A DNA stretch of 64,000 nt, taken from Chondrus crispus (taxonomy: Eukaryota; Rhodophyta; Florideophyceae; Gigartinales; Gigartinaceae). Under the pieces are notes generated by a model. That model was not told where the DNA came from, made no database searches, and saw only the letters and a program-made list of their open reading frames with translations. The DNA is taken from contig NW_005179139.1 of assembly GCF_000350225.1 (NCBI RefSeq), positions 70,513 through 134,512 of the forward strand, written 5' to 3'. The position numbers and the translations under genes are program-made. Each line of letters starts with the position of its first letter. Position 1 is the first letter of the stretch. Positions 36,783 to 46,051 of the stretch are shown piece by piece.

Positions 36783-37440
36783 CGCGGCGGTGCCAGCGGG
36801 CGCTCCGCGGCGAGCGGGCTCTCTGCGGCATCGAGGCTAACAAGGATAGAAAGAGCTGTCTCAGGCGGTACGGCCAGTTGTGGCAGTGCATGGTACTGCG
36901 TTGTGGGGCACAATGTAGGTATGAGCAATGGAGAGCTGAGTTAGTGGGCGGATGAGAGAATGCATGTGTCAGAGCAAGGTGCGCATGGGCTCACCTGAGA
37001 AGAAGTCAAACGCAAGAAGATAAAATACTTGCACACTAGCCCCGGTTCGCTCGAGGCTATGTGCGACACTGCGGTGTTGGATGACGACAATGGAATGAGC
37101 GGTGATGCTGGCGGCGGTACCAGCGGGCGCTCCGCCGCGAGCGGGCTTTCTGCGGCATCGACGCCAACAAGTAGAGAAAGAGCTGTCTCAGGCGATACGG
37201 CCAGTTGTGTTAGTGTAAGATACTACGTTGTAGAGCACGATGAAGATATGGGCAATGGAGAGATGAGTTAGTAGGCGAACGAGAGAATGCGTGTGTCAGG
37301 TCAAGGTGCACAAGGCGTCATCTGAGAAGAAGTCAATGCAAGAAGATAAAATACTTCCACAGTAGTCCGAGGTAGCTGAAGTCTATTTGCAGCACTGCGG
37401 TGTTGGACGACGACAACGGAATGAGGGTTGATGCTGGAGG
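36783..37440 (+). repeat. Two tandem copies of a 327-bp unit
   Basis: CCAGCGGGCGCTCC at 36793 recurs at 37120 and the similarity runs on through AAGAAGATAAAATACTT and CACTGCGGTGTTGGA. A truncated third start follows near 37430. Internal duplication within the transposon. Confidence 0.8.
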
Positions 37441-37869
37441 TTGCTTCCAGGTGCGGACGGAGGGCACTGGAACTGCAGGTTCAGCTCCGACTTGGCGAAG
37501 GACACATAAGAGAAGGCATTCAAGTCTGCGAACAGCGTGTTAAATACAATAGATTTCACTGAAACGAAAGCACCCATGAGCGAAGAGCAATATCCCGAAG
37601 TATTTATCTGAGGTAGTTGCTCTTCGCTTAAACGAAGCTCCAGAACTACAATTTCAATACGACGACGCATGAGCAAAAAATGCCACTGGAAATATTGACG
37701 CAGATAGGGCGGGCTGTAGACCAGTCAGGCATGTATGCCAGTTCAACGTTTGAAGAGATAGTCAGGCACACTTATTTTCTTAGACCACGCAGTATTTTGT
37801 TACTACCATCATACCCACTATCTGTGATAAGCAGAGTATCTAAGTAAAGTCTTTCATCTACAAAATAAC
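37441..37869. other. CACTA interior without recognised gene
   Basis: AT-richer spacer between the 327-bp repeat and the GH31 fragment. No domain, RNA or repeat seen. Confidence 0.4.
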
Positions 37870-39540
37870 ATCTCGTGGTAGAAAACCTCTTTGATTGGCA
37901 AGTATTTCACTGCTGCGTCCTCCACGAATTTCTCTAGGTGCCTCCAAAAAAATCCATCTCGCCACTCCAACGCTTTCCGTGAAAGTCGCCCGCACTCTTC
38001 CCCCATCGACCAGGGTGGGATGCTAAATTACATCGCAGGCATTGCTGCACTCGCTTGTGCCCATCTGACTAGCAACTCAGCATTGGGGACTTCTTCCCCA
38101 TATGCGTTGCCAGCGATGTAATCCGGAGTGCAAAATGGATAGCCGAGCAGACCTGCAGTCAGCAACCCAGATACAGCACTTACCAATCCGTTCTCTAGCC
38201 CCCACATCGAAAATTTGTCCAACAGGCGGAACATGGGTACTGCCTAATGACATCCACAGACCCCTGAGCGGACCTATGAGACTTCAAACTTAGAGGCAAT
38301 GCTATGCATCCACGCACGTGCATACTCCGTAGGGCTGATCATCGATCGTTCTAAGAAGGATTTAGGAGGCAGGAAGCTTGGTTCTCCCGCGTCAAACTTA
38401 AAGCCGTGAAGTCCATACTTGCTTCATAGCCGCCCGAGCCCGGAGACAAATCAGTCATAGGCTTCCTGATCGGTAACGTCCAACGCGGCAACGGTTGTCG
38501 GTTGCCACCACGCAAACTCTCCAAGCTCTCCGCTGTCGCTGTGAAAAAGTATTTTCATGTTTCCGGGTTGGAGATGGCCTCTGAATTAGTGTTTGCGAAT
38601 GTTATAACCCATACAGTGACAGTGAATCCCAAGTCATGGAGGTCGCGATCCATGGGTGCCGGGTCTGGGAACTTCTCCTTATCAAAATCGAGATCCTCAT
38701 ACTTGAAGCTCCAGCGGTCGTCGATGCCCATGACTGACCGCGGGAGTCCCCTGTCATAAATACCATGAGCAAAATTGAGAACGTCTTTCTTGGTACCGAC
38801 ATCTTTGTACCTCGCCCACGTACTCCAGATGGGGTACTTCATCATTTGGAGCGGCGGGATTATCTTCAACAGATGACTCATCTCATGCTTGATTTGACTG
38901 AGCACAGATACACTCGCGGTTCGTACATTCTTTGATCCGGCGATGCAAAACTTCAACTGAGGTTCAGGCTGGTGTCATCAGCTCTAAGCCAAGAATGCAC
39001 GACATGAGGCCAGTCATGGGCAGCTCTGCTCTGAAAAGTTACGATGTCATCGCCCATATCTGAAGTTTGCCCCCTGGGAAGGATGTTGCGTACGAAATTG
39101 GCGACGCCGGTTCCCCATTCCACAGGGCTTGAAAAACGGGCGGGTATCTGGCCCCCGTCAGTAGGGGAGGCGTTGAGGGCGACGTGGAGACAGCTGGAGG
39201 TATCATCGACTACAATCATAGCTCTGTCCGTTGAAACGAGAGAAGGGTCGAGAATGTGCATAGGCCATTCGGTCCATTGTCGAAAGGGTAAATGGACCGA
39301 GCTCAAGAATGGCGTCTTGCAAAGACCAGTGCTGATGCATCATGAGACTGAGGCCGAACCATGACGCTTTTCCAAGGTGGAACGCGGCCTCCACTACAGG
39401 CGAGGAGGCACCTGCCGATAAGGAGATATGAAAATTGGCTGGCCTGCTCGAGAAGAAGATTGGAATTAGAGTCGGTGAACACGACCAAATGAGAGGCGAT
39501 ACCAGAAGAAGGAGAAACGGAAGTGAGAGTGAAGCGCATA
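37870..39540 (-). pseudogene. Captured GH31 glycosidase fragment (MYORG-type alpha-glycosidase)
   Basis: Minus-strand remains of a glycoside hydrolase family 31 protein, a retaining exo-glycosidase acting on alpha-linked sugars. In order from 39540 downward: an N-terminal beta-sandwich part (WFGLSLMMHQHWSLQDAILE, ILELGPF), then YPIWSTWARYK and GIDDRWSFKYEDLDFDKEKF near 38720-38840, then GFKFDAGEPSF with the nucleophile Asp codon at 38391-38393, then NGLVSAVSGLLTAGLLGYPF near 38170 and ASAAMPAM, FSIPPWS, ALEWRDGF near 37960-38040. IDDRW and KFDAGE are hallmarks of the MYORG/YihQ-like branch. It is spread over several frames with in-frame stops (for example a TGA after the AYD codons near 38450), and both ends of the protein are missing. 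A dead copy with no visible introns. Confidence 0.8.
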
Positions 39541-40400
39541 TCAGGTAAGGGAGGAAGGCCGGAGATATGTCCGGCGAGAACGGTCCGATTCCGGACGGAT
39601 AATGTGAGTAACGGGGTAGGGATAGCAAGGGCAAGAGTGAGCTAGGCGGTAGAGTCGATGCTGGGGAGAGTGAGTATGCCCGGCGGGTCGGAAGCGCCCG
39701 CATCAGGAGCACTGGCAGGAGGCATGGAGGTAAGGGAGAGTTGCGACGGCGTTGGTTTGTAACAGGAGCGGGAAAGGCGGTCGGGGAGGCTGAAGGACAA
39801 ACAAGACTAGTGCGGCGGTGCAATCTGATGCAAAAAGGGCGTGTAAATGAGACGGTTGATGGTGCGGGGCTTTGTTGAGGAATGGAGGTGGAGGAGGTAA
39901 TTGGAAGAAGCAATACTGGTTGATGGCGTTAGCCGAAGAACGGGGAGGCTGCGTAGGCACACAGATGATGATGAGGCACGACGAAGCGCTAGAACTAGGG
40001 AGCTCCCCTCCTCTGGTGTGCACTTTACGTTGATGCGCGGCTGTGGAACTGGTAGGCGGTAATGACACGTGTGGAATCGAGGCAGGAACGAGGTGCAGGC
40101 GCGACGGAGTCAGGATTGGGCCGTTTTCGGTCCGGCGTGCAGTGCCATCTGAGAAGGGGTCGAATAGGCAGAGTGACCGCCGGAGGGCGGCTTATGGACT
40201 TGCCTTTCAACTGACCTCTTTTGCGACCAAGATCGCTCCTCCGTCCCCGAAGACGGCAGTTTCTCTTCCTTTCTCCATCGTTACCGCCCGCACCCCCCAC
40301 GTACTCCGCAAAAGAGCCCCCCGAAGCCGATCTACATCTACCCGGGCTTGCTACGCATCTTCCGTGACAATGCCATCGCCCTGGATAATCAGTGCCCGGC
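39541..40400. other. CACTA interior without recognised gene
   Basis: Low-complexity, proline- and serine-rich frames on the minus strand and nothing convincing on the plus strand. No domain recognised. Confidence 0.4.
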
Positions 40401-40410
40401 TGTCCACTAC

Positions 40411-40562
40411 AAGTGTCGCGAGTGCCGCAAGGATCAGAAAGCCACCGCCGCTGATCGGCAAGTACCTCCTGGCAACGATGATATTACAAGTGTCGCGAGT
40501 GCCGCAAAGATCACAGAAGACCGCCGCCGCTGATCGGAAAGTCCCTCTCGGCAACGATGACT
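40411..40562 (+). repeat. 77-bp tandem duplication
   Basis: AAGTGTCGCGAGTGCCGCAA at 40411 recurs at 40488, and both copies continue through CCGCTGATCGG to GGCAACGATGA. Two imperfect tandem copies just upstream of the eIF3i fragment. Confidence 0.8.
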
Positions 40563-40651
40563 CAGATTTTGGTCATGCGGCTATGCAGACCCTCCCGCCG
40601 CATTCCATCGCCCTCGAGTGCCCGCACCAGGTGTCGTGCGCTATATGTCTT

Positions 40652-40783
40652 GAGGAGCTCGGACGCGTCAAGGGTCATTTCGGGCCTATCAATACGGTAT
40701 ATTTCTCTCCCGACGGCAAACAGTATGTGTCAGGAGGAGAGGACGGCTTCGTGAGATTACATGATTTAGATCCGGATTACTTC
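40652..40783 (+). pseudogene. Captured eIF3i fragment (last WD40 repeat)
   Basis: Plus-strand frame reads [19 protein letters not shown], then [18 protein letters not shown]. This matches the highly conserved C-terminal WD repeat of translation initiation factor eIF3 subunit i (TIF34), which scaffolds the eIF3 complex on the 40S ribosome. Only about 44 codons are present of a protein usually about 325-350 residues long. The start and the other WD repeats are missing, so it is a transposon-captured piece and not a gene. Confidence 0.75.
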
Positions 40784-40998
40784 ACCAGAGGACAAGAAGG
40801 GCTTGTCTATTTTGTTTGCATATTGTACCGTAAAAAAACTTACTACCCTAAGCCGTGACGGCCTGAGGTCAACAGTGCAGACGTTCCTACATTGCGATGC
40901 CTGCTGCACCTCTTGAGTTGTATACTGTAGGTGAGCACGCATCCCGTCGCTCTTGTAGCCAAACTTCGATATCAGTTGTCCTCTGGGACGACCGCGCC

Positions 40999-41391
40999 TC
41001 ATTTTACTCCACTCGATTCAAATGAGGAACGGAATTTTGAAACATTCACGTCGTCCTCGTCTTGCAGAACGCATTCAATATCACTTTTCGGATAGCTCAC
41101 AAAAAGAAGAGCGTAGTCTTGGTCGCGCTTTTCCTTGGGCAAGCCCAGTGCCTCACTTTGGTCAACTTCCCCTGAAGTTATTTTCACTACAAGTGCACAA
41201 GTGGTACAACACCCATTTAGACATAAGGAAGGAATATCAGCGTCCTGATCCGACATGGCATGCCAAACATATCGATCCTCCGGAACTTGATACGTTAAAA
41301 CTCGGTCATTCTTAGGATCGTGTACGTTAACTGTGTGGGTCTTCGCATTTGGGTTCTTCAAACCAATTACGACCCATCGGAGCAAATACAT
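40999..41391 (-). pseudogene. Captured plant-type [2Fe-2S] ferredoxin fragment (FdC2-like)
   Basis: 130-codon minus-strand frame. THTVNVHDPKNDRVLTYQVP begins the fold. The cluster loop is CLNGCCTTC (Cys 57, 62 and 65 in C-x4-C-x2-C spacing), followed by SGEVDQSEALGLPKEKRDQ and YALLFVSYPKSDIE, then QDEDDV. The order and wording match chloroplast/cyanobacterial ferredoxins, closest by eye to ferredoxin C2. The fourth cluster ligand, normally the Cys in YALLCV, is Phe 97, so it could not hold a normal cluster. The C-terminus after QDEDDV has drifted. The upstream frames at 41400-41690 may include a transit-peptide exon but are unclear. This fragment is the main evidence that the host is photosynthetic. 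Confidence 0.8.
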
Positions 41392-42280
41392 CCAGAAAAT
41401 TGTCGTTGTCCATAAACAAACAAACTGGTGTACCTGGTGAGGCGTCTGCGTGTGGAGTATTCAGTGGTGAGGGCATACTGCGATGCCGACTGGGGTGTAA
41501 GGAGGCGCGAGTGACGCAATTCGAACGGAGGGTGGATGGTTCTGGGGATCTTGGGACTGTACTGTAGATGGATAGCCTCGAGGTGGGGGAGTGGAGCGAG
41601 GGCGGCAGTGCTCTTGAAGCGCGAAGGAGGCGAGTTTGACATGTTTGGGAACAAGATGCAGCGAGTGAGGATGTCACAGCACAACACACGGTTACGGGGG
41701 GAGGGCGCCGGTGGGTTAGTTTAGTTGTTCGACGAGTCGGGATGGAGAGGCATCGGGCAGGGCAGGATGACGGAAGGAGGTGTGGAAAATGGGAGCGACC
41801 GTGGCGGTCTGGTATGAGGGTACCAGCGGGTGGAGGTCGTCCTGCTGGACAGCAATGGCCTTGCCTCTTGCTATGAGGGGCTAGATCCAGAGGAACAGGA
41901 GGCTGCTAAAGGAGGAAGCGTTGCTCTCTGCGCGGGGCGCCAGTTCGGGAGGTGCGGCGGTGCGGCGGCGACAGAGCATGACGCGTACGGGGGCCGCGGA
42001 GGGGGCAGGGAGTAGGTCGAAGAGTGGATTGGGTGATGGGAGGGCGGAACCGGGGGGCACAACACAATGTCTACGGAATGTGAGTGGCGGGTGGGTGGTT
42101 GACGGTTGTAGAGGCTAATGGTTGACGGCCACGACCATTAACTGCCAGAAATCAACCACCGCGACCAATGAACGGCCATTGCCGACCACCCCAACTATCT
42201 GCCCTTATTCCTGGGCTCAACTGCTCATAGAGGCCGCCTATTAGTCGACCACAACCAACCACAACCAACTAAGCATTACC
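41392..42280. other. Right part of the CACTA-like element, no identified gene
   Basis: Contains short GC-rich frames of no recognised family. From about 42080 there are dense CAACC/GGTTG subterminal motifs leading to the right terminal repeat. Confidence 0.45.
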
Positions 42281-42329
42281 ACTGCTCAACCACTGCCCCG
42301 CCATTCGTCGGCCACACTTTCTACTAGGG
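42281..42329 (-). repeat. Right terminal inverted repeat of the CACTA-like element
   Basis: The reverse complement begins CCCTAGTAGAAAGTGTGGCC and contains GGCAGTGGTTGAGCAGTGG, paired with the left end. TTG follows at 42330-42332. Confidence 0.8.
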
Positions 42330-42332
42330 TTG

Positions 42333-43317
42333 GTACACCACTCTGTGAGGAAGACTACCCAAAGGCCATGCAGAGGATCACGTAAATACCTTCCGTAATA
42401 CGTGTACACAGGGCCGAGCTCGGCCCAGAAGCATTGGCAGACCTCAAATTGGCTCCACCACGACGGAATACGTTGATAAAGATTCGCGAAATGGGACCTC
42501 GCGATTTCGCGCGCCTCCAACATCTGGTAGGCCACAAAATGACCAGTGTCAGACCGAATACGGCGTTCGAAGCGCACTGTGTGCTGAAAGAAGGGGATGG
42601 TACCCAGCTTGATAAGTCCGAAATTAGCCGGAATTATGGCGTTGGTCCACAGCATAGCGTCGCCCGAGGCGGTCCGTTGGTTGAACCAAAGGCGGTTGGC
42701 TTCACGAGGAGGGTTATCGGAGGTCCAGGCCAGCATGTTATCGAGGTAAGACCGCTCGCCATCGGTGCGAAACTGCCACGTGTCACAACCGAATTCCTCA
42801 GGGATGAGATCCTGCGTCAATGGCAGCTCAAGCCTGTCGCACACAGCGGTCATGAAGCGGGTCGATAACACCGCACGACCACGAGGCGGAGTGTGACACA
42901 GGATGGAAGGAGGAATCATTCCTTCGCCATGATGGCGATGCGAGCAAACCAATCGCAAGACCGGATAGCTTGAAGGGGGATTTGTCCTGGAAGCATACCG
43001 GCGCCGTCGGCGAACGAGTAAGCAATGTCATCGAAGGCGCATACACCGATCACAGAGAACCATTTAGCGGAAGCAAAAAGCACAGGATTAAAGCGCATGG
43101 CCTTATCGTGGAGCTCCGACGCAGCATGGTATCGACGCGAGGACGGAGCGATAGGATCGGAACCGATGTGTCCAGCGGGGCCAACATGTTGGGAATCAGG
43201 GGGTAATCGAGGGATGGAAGGAAGACCCAGAGGGTCGTGGGAATTGGAAGAAAAGCCCATGCCGCAGCGCTTGCGTTTGGTACCACCACTCGTATGGCTC
43301 GGGGATGAAGGAAACAT
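42333..43317 (-). pseudogene. A2 antisense accessory gene, N-terminal and middle part
   Basis: Starts at ATG (43317-43315; MFPSSPSHTSGG), 124 bp from the 3' LTR and reading into the element. Blocks in order: GLPSIPRLPP, RRYHAASELHDKAM, LFASAKWFSVIGVCAFDDIA, MLPGQIPLQAIRSCDWFARI, PRGRAVLSTRFMTAVCDRLE, CDTWQFRTDGERSYLDNM, WSQFEVCQCFWAELGP, and TYYGRYLRDPLHGLWVVFLT near the CACTA insertion. A1 has matching blocks in the same order (for example CDTWQCRTEGERLYPQNLI). The DNA just upstream of the start (GTCTTGCTCTYGC) is also shared. No known domain was recognised. It has about one break in this part besides the insertion. Confidence 0.62.
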
Positions 43318-43427
43318 GAGGTCCGTCTTGCTCTTGCACTTTCACCGACTACCGGACACGGCGGTGTAGGGTTATGAGAGGGATGGCGAGGAGATTATAC
43401 GATGGCTGAGAGGCGTGCAAGAGCGCT

Positions 43428-43440
43428 CAGAAGGGGGATA
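43428..43440 (+). other. A2 polypurine tract
   Basis: CAGAAGGGGGATA directly before the 3' LTR, identical in A1. Confidence 0.8.
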
Positions 43441-44534
43441 TGTGGTGCAATAATCGGCTGCATCGTGAGGGAGTGAAAAGAAAAGAAATTGGGGGGGGGG
43501 ACAAGTGAAAATTATTTCACTTTATTATTTTAATCATTACTTTTAATTAGTTGCATATTTGTTATTTAACATTAGATTAGATCTAGGATCTAGCCCCGAG
43601 AGCTACTGTAGTGGCTCCGGCGGGGCGATATATACCTTAGCCCTCTGACCACCAAGTCAGTAAAGGTAGCCCGAGTTGCCATAGTTGAATATTGCCTTGG
43701 TCGAAGTCCGTCTTTCCCAAGACGCTCCCTTTTACCACAGATTACGTTATTCTTTGCGCTCGGGGGTTCCCTTTCCTTTTCCTTTATTTCACCTATCCAT
43801 TTCTATTTCTATCTCTATTTCTATTCCCTTACCTTGTGTTGGTTCCACAGTACCTGATTGCGATCCGCATTGTGACGACTGGAGTCATCGGGCTCTAGTG
43901 TTGGTTCTTTTGTTTGTTGTTGGTGCCATCGGCTTTGGTTGCGACCGGACCGGAGTAGGTGTCTTAGCCATCGGGCGACACGTGGGTGTAGCGCTGCTAC
44001 TTGTTTACGTCCCCCGACGGAGGCTGTTGCGACGGCGTCTCCCTCGAAGGTCCTGTTGTGTATAAAGGACAGTGTTGGTTCCATCGGATACAGCTTGCGA
44101 CCGTTCCGGTGTCGGTACTTTGCCGTTGGGCAGTACGGAGGTGTAGCGCTGCTACGTGTTTGCTAATTCCCGTCGGGCTGCGTTGCGACGCCCCTGTCGA
44201 AGACCTTATCAAGGGTATAAGGTGTACCAGGCACTCAGCGAGCATTGGCTTTACGACCCATCGGGCCCGGCTTCTTAATCACCGCCCCGAACTCGCCGAG
44301 CAGCTGCCTGTACAATACTCTACCACCATTCATCCCGGGCCGGGCATCTTCCTTTTGCCCCCTCTATCAGGGATTTGAGCTACTGTGGGCCGCAAACCCA
44401 CTTGAAGGGAAAGGGAGAATCGGACACTCCGTAGGGCTGTGCCGTCGGCAACTCTTGTTTGTTGTTGTTTGTTGGTTGTGTTGTTGCTGGACCGTTGGAC
44501 CCTGGTTCCGGCCTGACAGGCACATTGCACTACA
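43441..44534 (+). repeat. A2 3' LTR
   Basis: 1094 bp, TGTGGTGCAATAATCGG to GCACTACA. Nearly the same length as the 5' LTR and close to it throughout, with TATA region near 43629 and the doubled 155-bp unit. Confidence 0.92.
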
Positions 44535-44539
44535 ACCGC
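44535..44539. repeat. Target site duplication of A2, right copy (ACCGC)
   Basis: Matches 7680-7684. Immediately after it, A1 integrase sequence resumes (VLGLSHYAKLEG). Confidence 0.9.
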
Positions 44540-46051
44540 GTCTTAGGGTTGAGCCATTACGCAAAATTGGAAGGCCGCCCTGGAGGCAGGAAACTGTACA
44601 AGACGCTAAGAAAATATTTTTATTGGCCTACAATGGCATTGGACTGCTACACAGTTGCTAAGAATTGCGCCGCATGTGCGCAAGAAAGGGTGAAGCTGAG
44701 ATAAAACACGAAGGAAATGAAGTTGTTTACACCCGACACTCTGCGGGAGTTTGTCGCTATCGAAATCCTCGGAGAACTAATCGCGACGAAGCGAGGCAAC
44801 CGATACATCCTCGTGATCAGCAATCGATACTCAAAACTGGTACGGACCGTACAACTCAAGAAAATTACCGCTGCGCACATAGCGCAAGCGTTTGTGCACC
44901 ATCGGGTATTCGTACAAGGACCGCCGGTGAAGTTGTTATCCAATAACGGAACGCAGTTCACGGCACGATTCTTTCAGAACATTTGTCGGATTTTGGGAAT
45001 ACTCAACGTCTTCACGACGACGTATCATCCGCAAGCCGACGGCCAAGTTGAGAGGTTTAATCGCACGCTGACTTCCGCGTTGCGAAAGTACGTTGGAGAA
45101 CATCCTAGGACTGGGATCTATTCAGCGACGCTATAACGTTTGCGTATAATACGCAAGTTTATCGAACTACAAACATTGCGCCCTTTGAGCTGGTGTTAGC
45201 TCGGGCCCCGAGAAGCCTCGAGCTGCAAGCGCAACCCAAGTTGGAGGAGTTCAGCTCGTCACGAGCCTACTATTTGAAGTGGCAGTCGTGCTTGGAGAGC
45301 TTAATGAGAAGCGCCAATAAGAGTGCGCAAGGAACAAGGGAGGTATAAGCGTAATTTTGACGCACGACTCCGGAGGCCGAAATATGACATCCCATCAGGA
45401 TCCTACGTGTTCCTTCGGAAGGAGCAGGGCACGGCTAGCGAACCGAAGCACAAGCTCGCACAGGTCGCTACGGGACCTTATCAGGTTCGGAAGTCAGATC
45501 CGAATACGGTTGTCATTGTTATTGGAGATCAGAAGGATCGGGTGTCACGTGACAGAGTAGAACTCGCGCCTAGTCCATGGACTACGCGTCCGTCACCGGC
45601 CTACGGCAACCACTCCAGTTCCTCAGTGGAACCAACGGCCGCGGGGAAGGAAGTGTAGCTGATGGGGAGCACGGTCCCCTCCTACGTGCCTCAACCGCAG
45701 GGGACGATGACGAGTTAACCGATAGCTCAGAGGCAGAAGGAGTTTCGAAAGGTACGCAGAAGTTAGGAAATTCAGAGGCGCAGAGCGCACAGAAGGATCT
45801 TCAGGAGGGGGAGGGAAATGACCCTGCACCCGAGGAGACAAGCCAAAAGCACGGAATACGTAATCAACAAGGTCATCGACTACGCTTATCAGGGTCAGAA
45901 ACTATTTCTCAAAGTAGAATGGTACGATTATGCCATCGAAGAAGTGACGTCGGAACCCATCGACCAGTTGCCTCGCAGTGCAGCTGTTACGTATTTCAGA
46001 AGGAAAAGGCTGTCCTTGGCAGCGCAGGTCGCGCAAGCACAATCAGGATAG
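44540..46051 (+). pseudogene. A1 pol, second part: integrase and chromodomain (fossil)
   Basis: Continuation of the A1 integrase after the A2 insertion. Zinc finger (LSHYAKLEGRPGG and NCAACAQER), core blocks (ILGELIATKRGNRYILVIS, HPQADGQVERFNRT, NTQVYRTTNIAPFELVLA), and a chromodomain-like end (EYVINKVIDYAYQGQKLFLK to YFRRKRLSLAAQVAQAQSG) at about 45855-46048. It corresponds block for block with the same part of A2 and A3. It has several breaks. Confidence 0.87.

Larger units (their letters stand above)
35477..42329. mobile_element. CACTA-like DNA transposon carrying host gene fragments (Pack-type, non-autonomous)
   Basis: 6853 bp. Terminal inverted repeats begin CCCTAGTAGAAA at both ends, perfect for 12 bp and then imperfect to about 50 bp including CAGTGGTTGA. 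They resemble the CACTACAAGAAA termini of CACTA/EnSpm elements. The duplication is 3 bp (TTG). Both subterminal regions are packed with GGTTG/CAACC motifs (35505-35720 and 42080-42310), a known CACTA trait. No transposase-like frame is seen, so it would need one supplied in trans. Inside are decayed pieces of a GH31 glycosidase (minus), eIF3i (plus) and a plant-type ferredoxin (minus). This makes it a gene-capturing Pack-CACTA-type element. Confidence 0.8.
7685..44534 (+). mobile_element. Gypsy chromovirus A2 (whole span, with nested guests)
   Basis: Second A-family copy, fossil. Own parts: 5' LTR 7685-8777, gag 8898-11172, pol 11205-15589, 3' region 15590-18872 plus 34396-35476 plus 42330-43440, and 3' LTR 43441-44534. 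Guests are A3 (18873-34395) and a CACTA-like transposon (35477-42329). Own length is about 14.5 kb. The two LTRs (1093 and 1094 bp) differ by roughly 4% over about 270 bases by hand count, so it is younger than A1 and older than A3. Gag and pol have about half a dozen breaks. Confidence 0.9.

Noticed and set aside
36640-36830. A zinc-finger domain in the minus-strand frame (CPSVLC ... HYVRPCVLH)
   Set aside because: The spacing fits no standard finger, and the surrounding frame is proline-rich and unsupported.
40610-40655. A RING-like SCAICLEEL stretch just before the eIF3i fragment
   Set aside because: Only the first two cysteines are present and no further Cys/His pairs follow, so it is a chance match.
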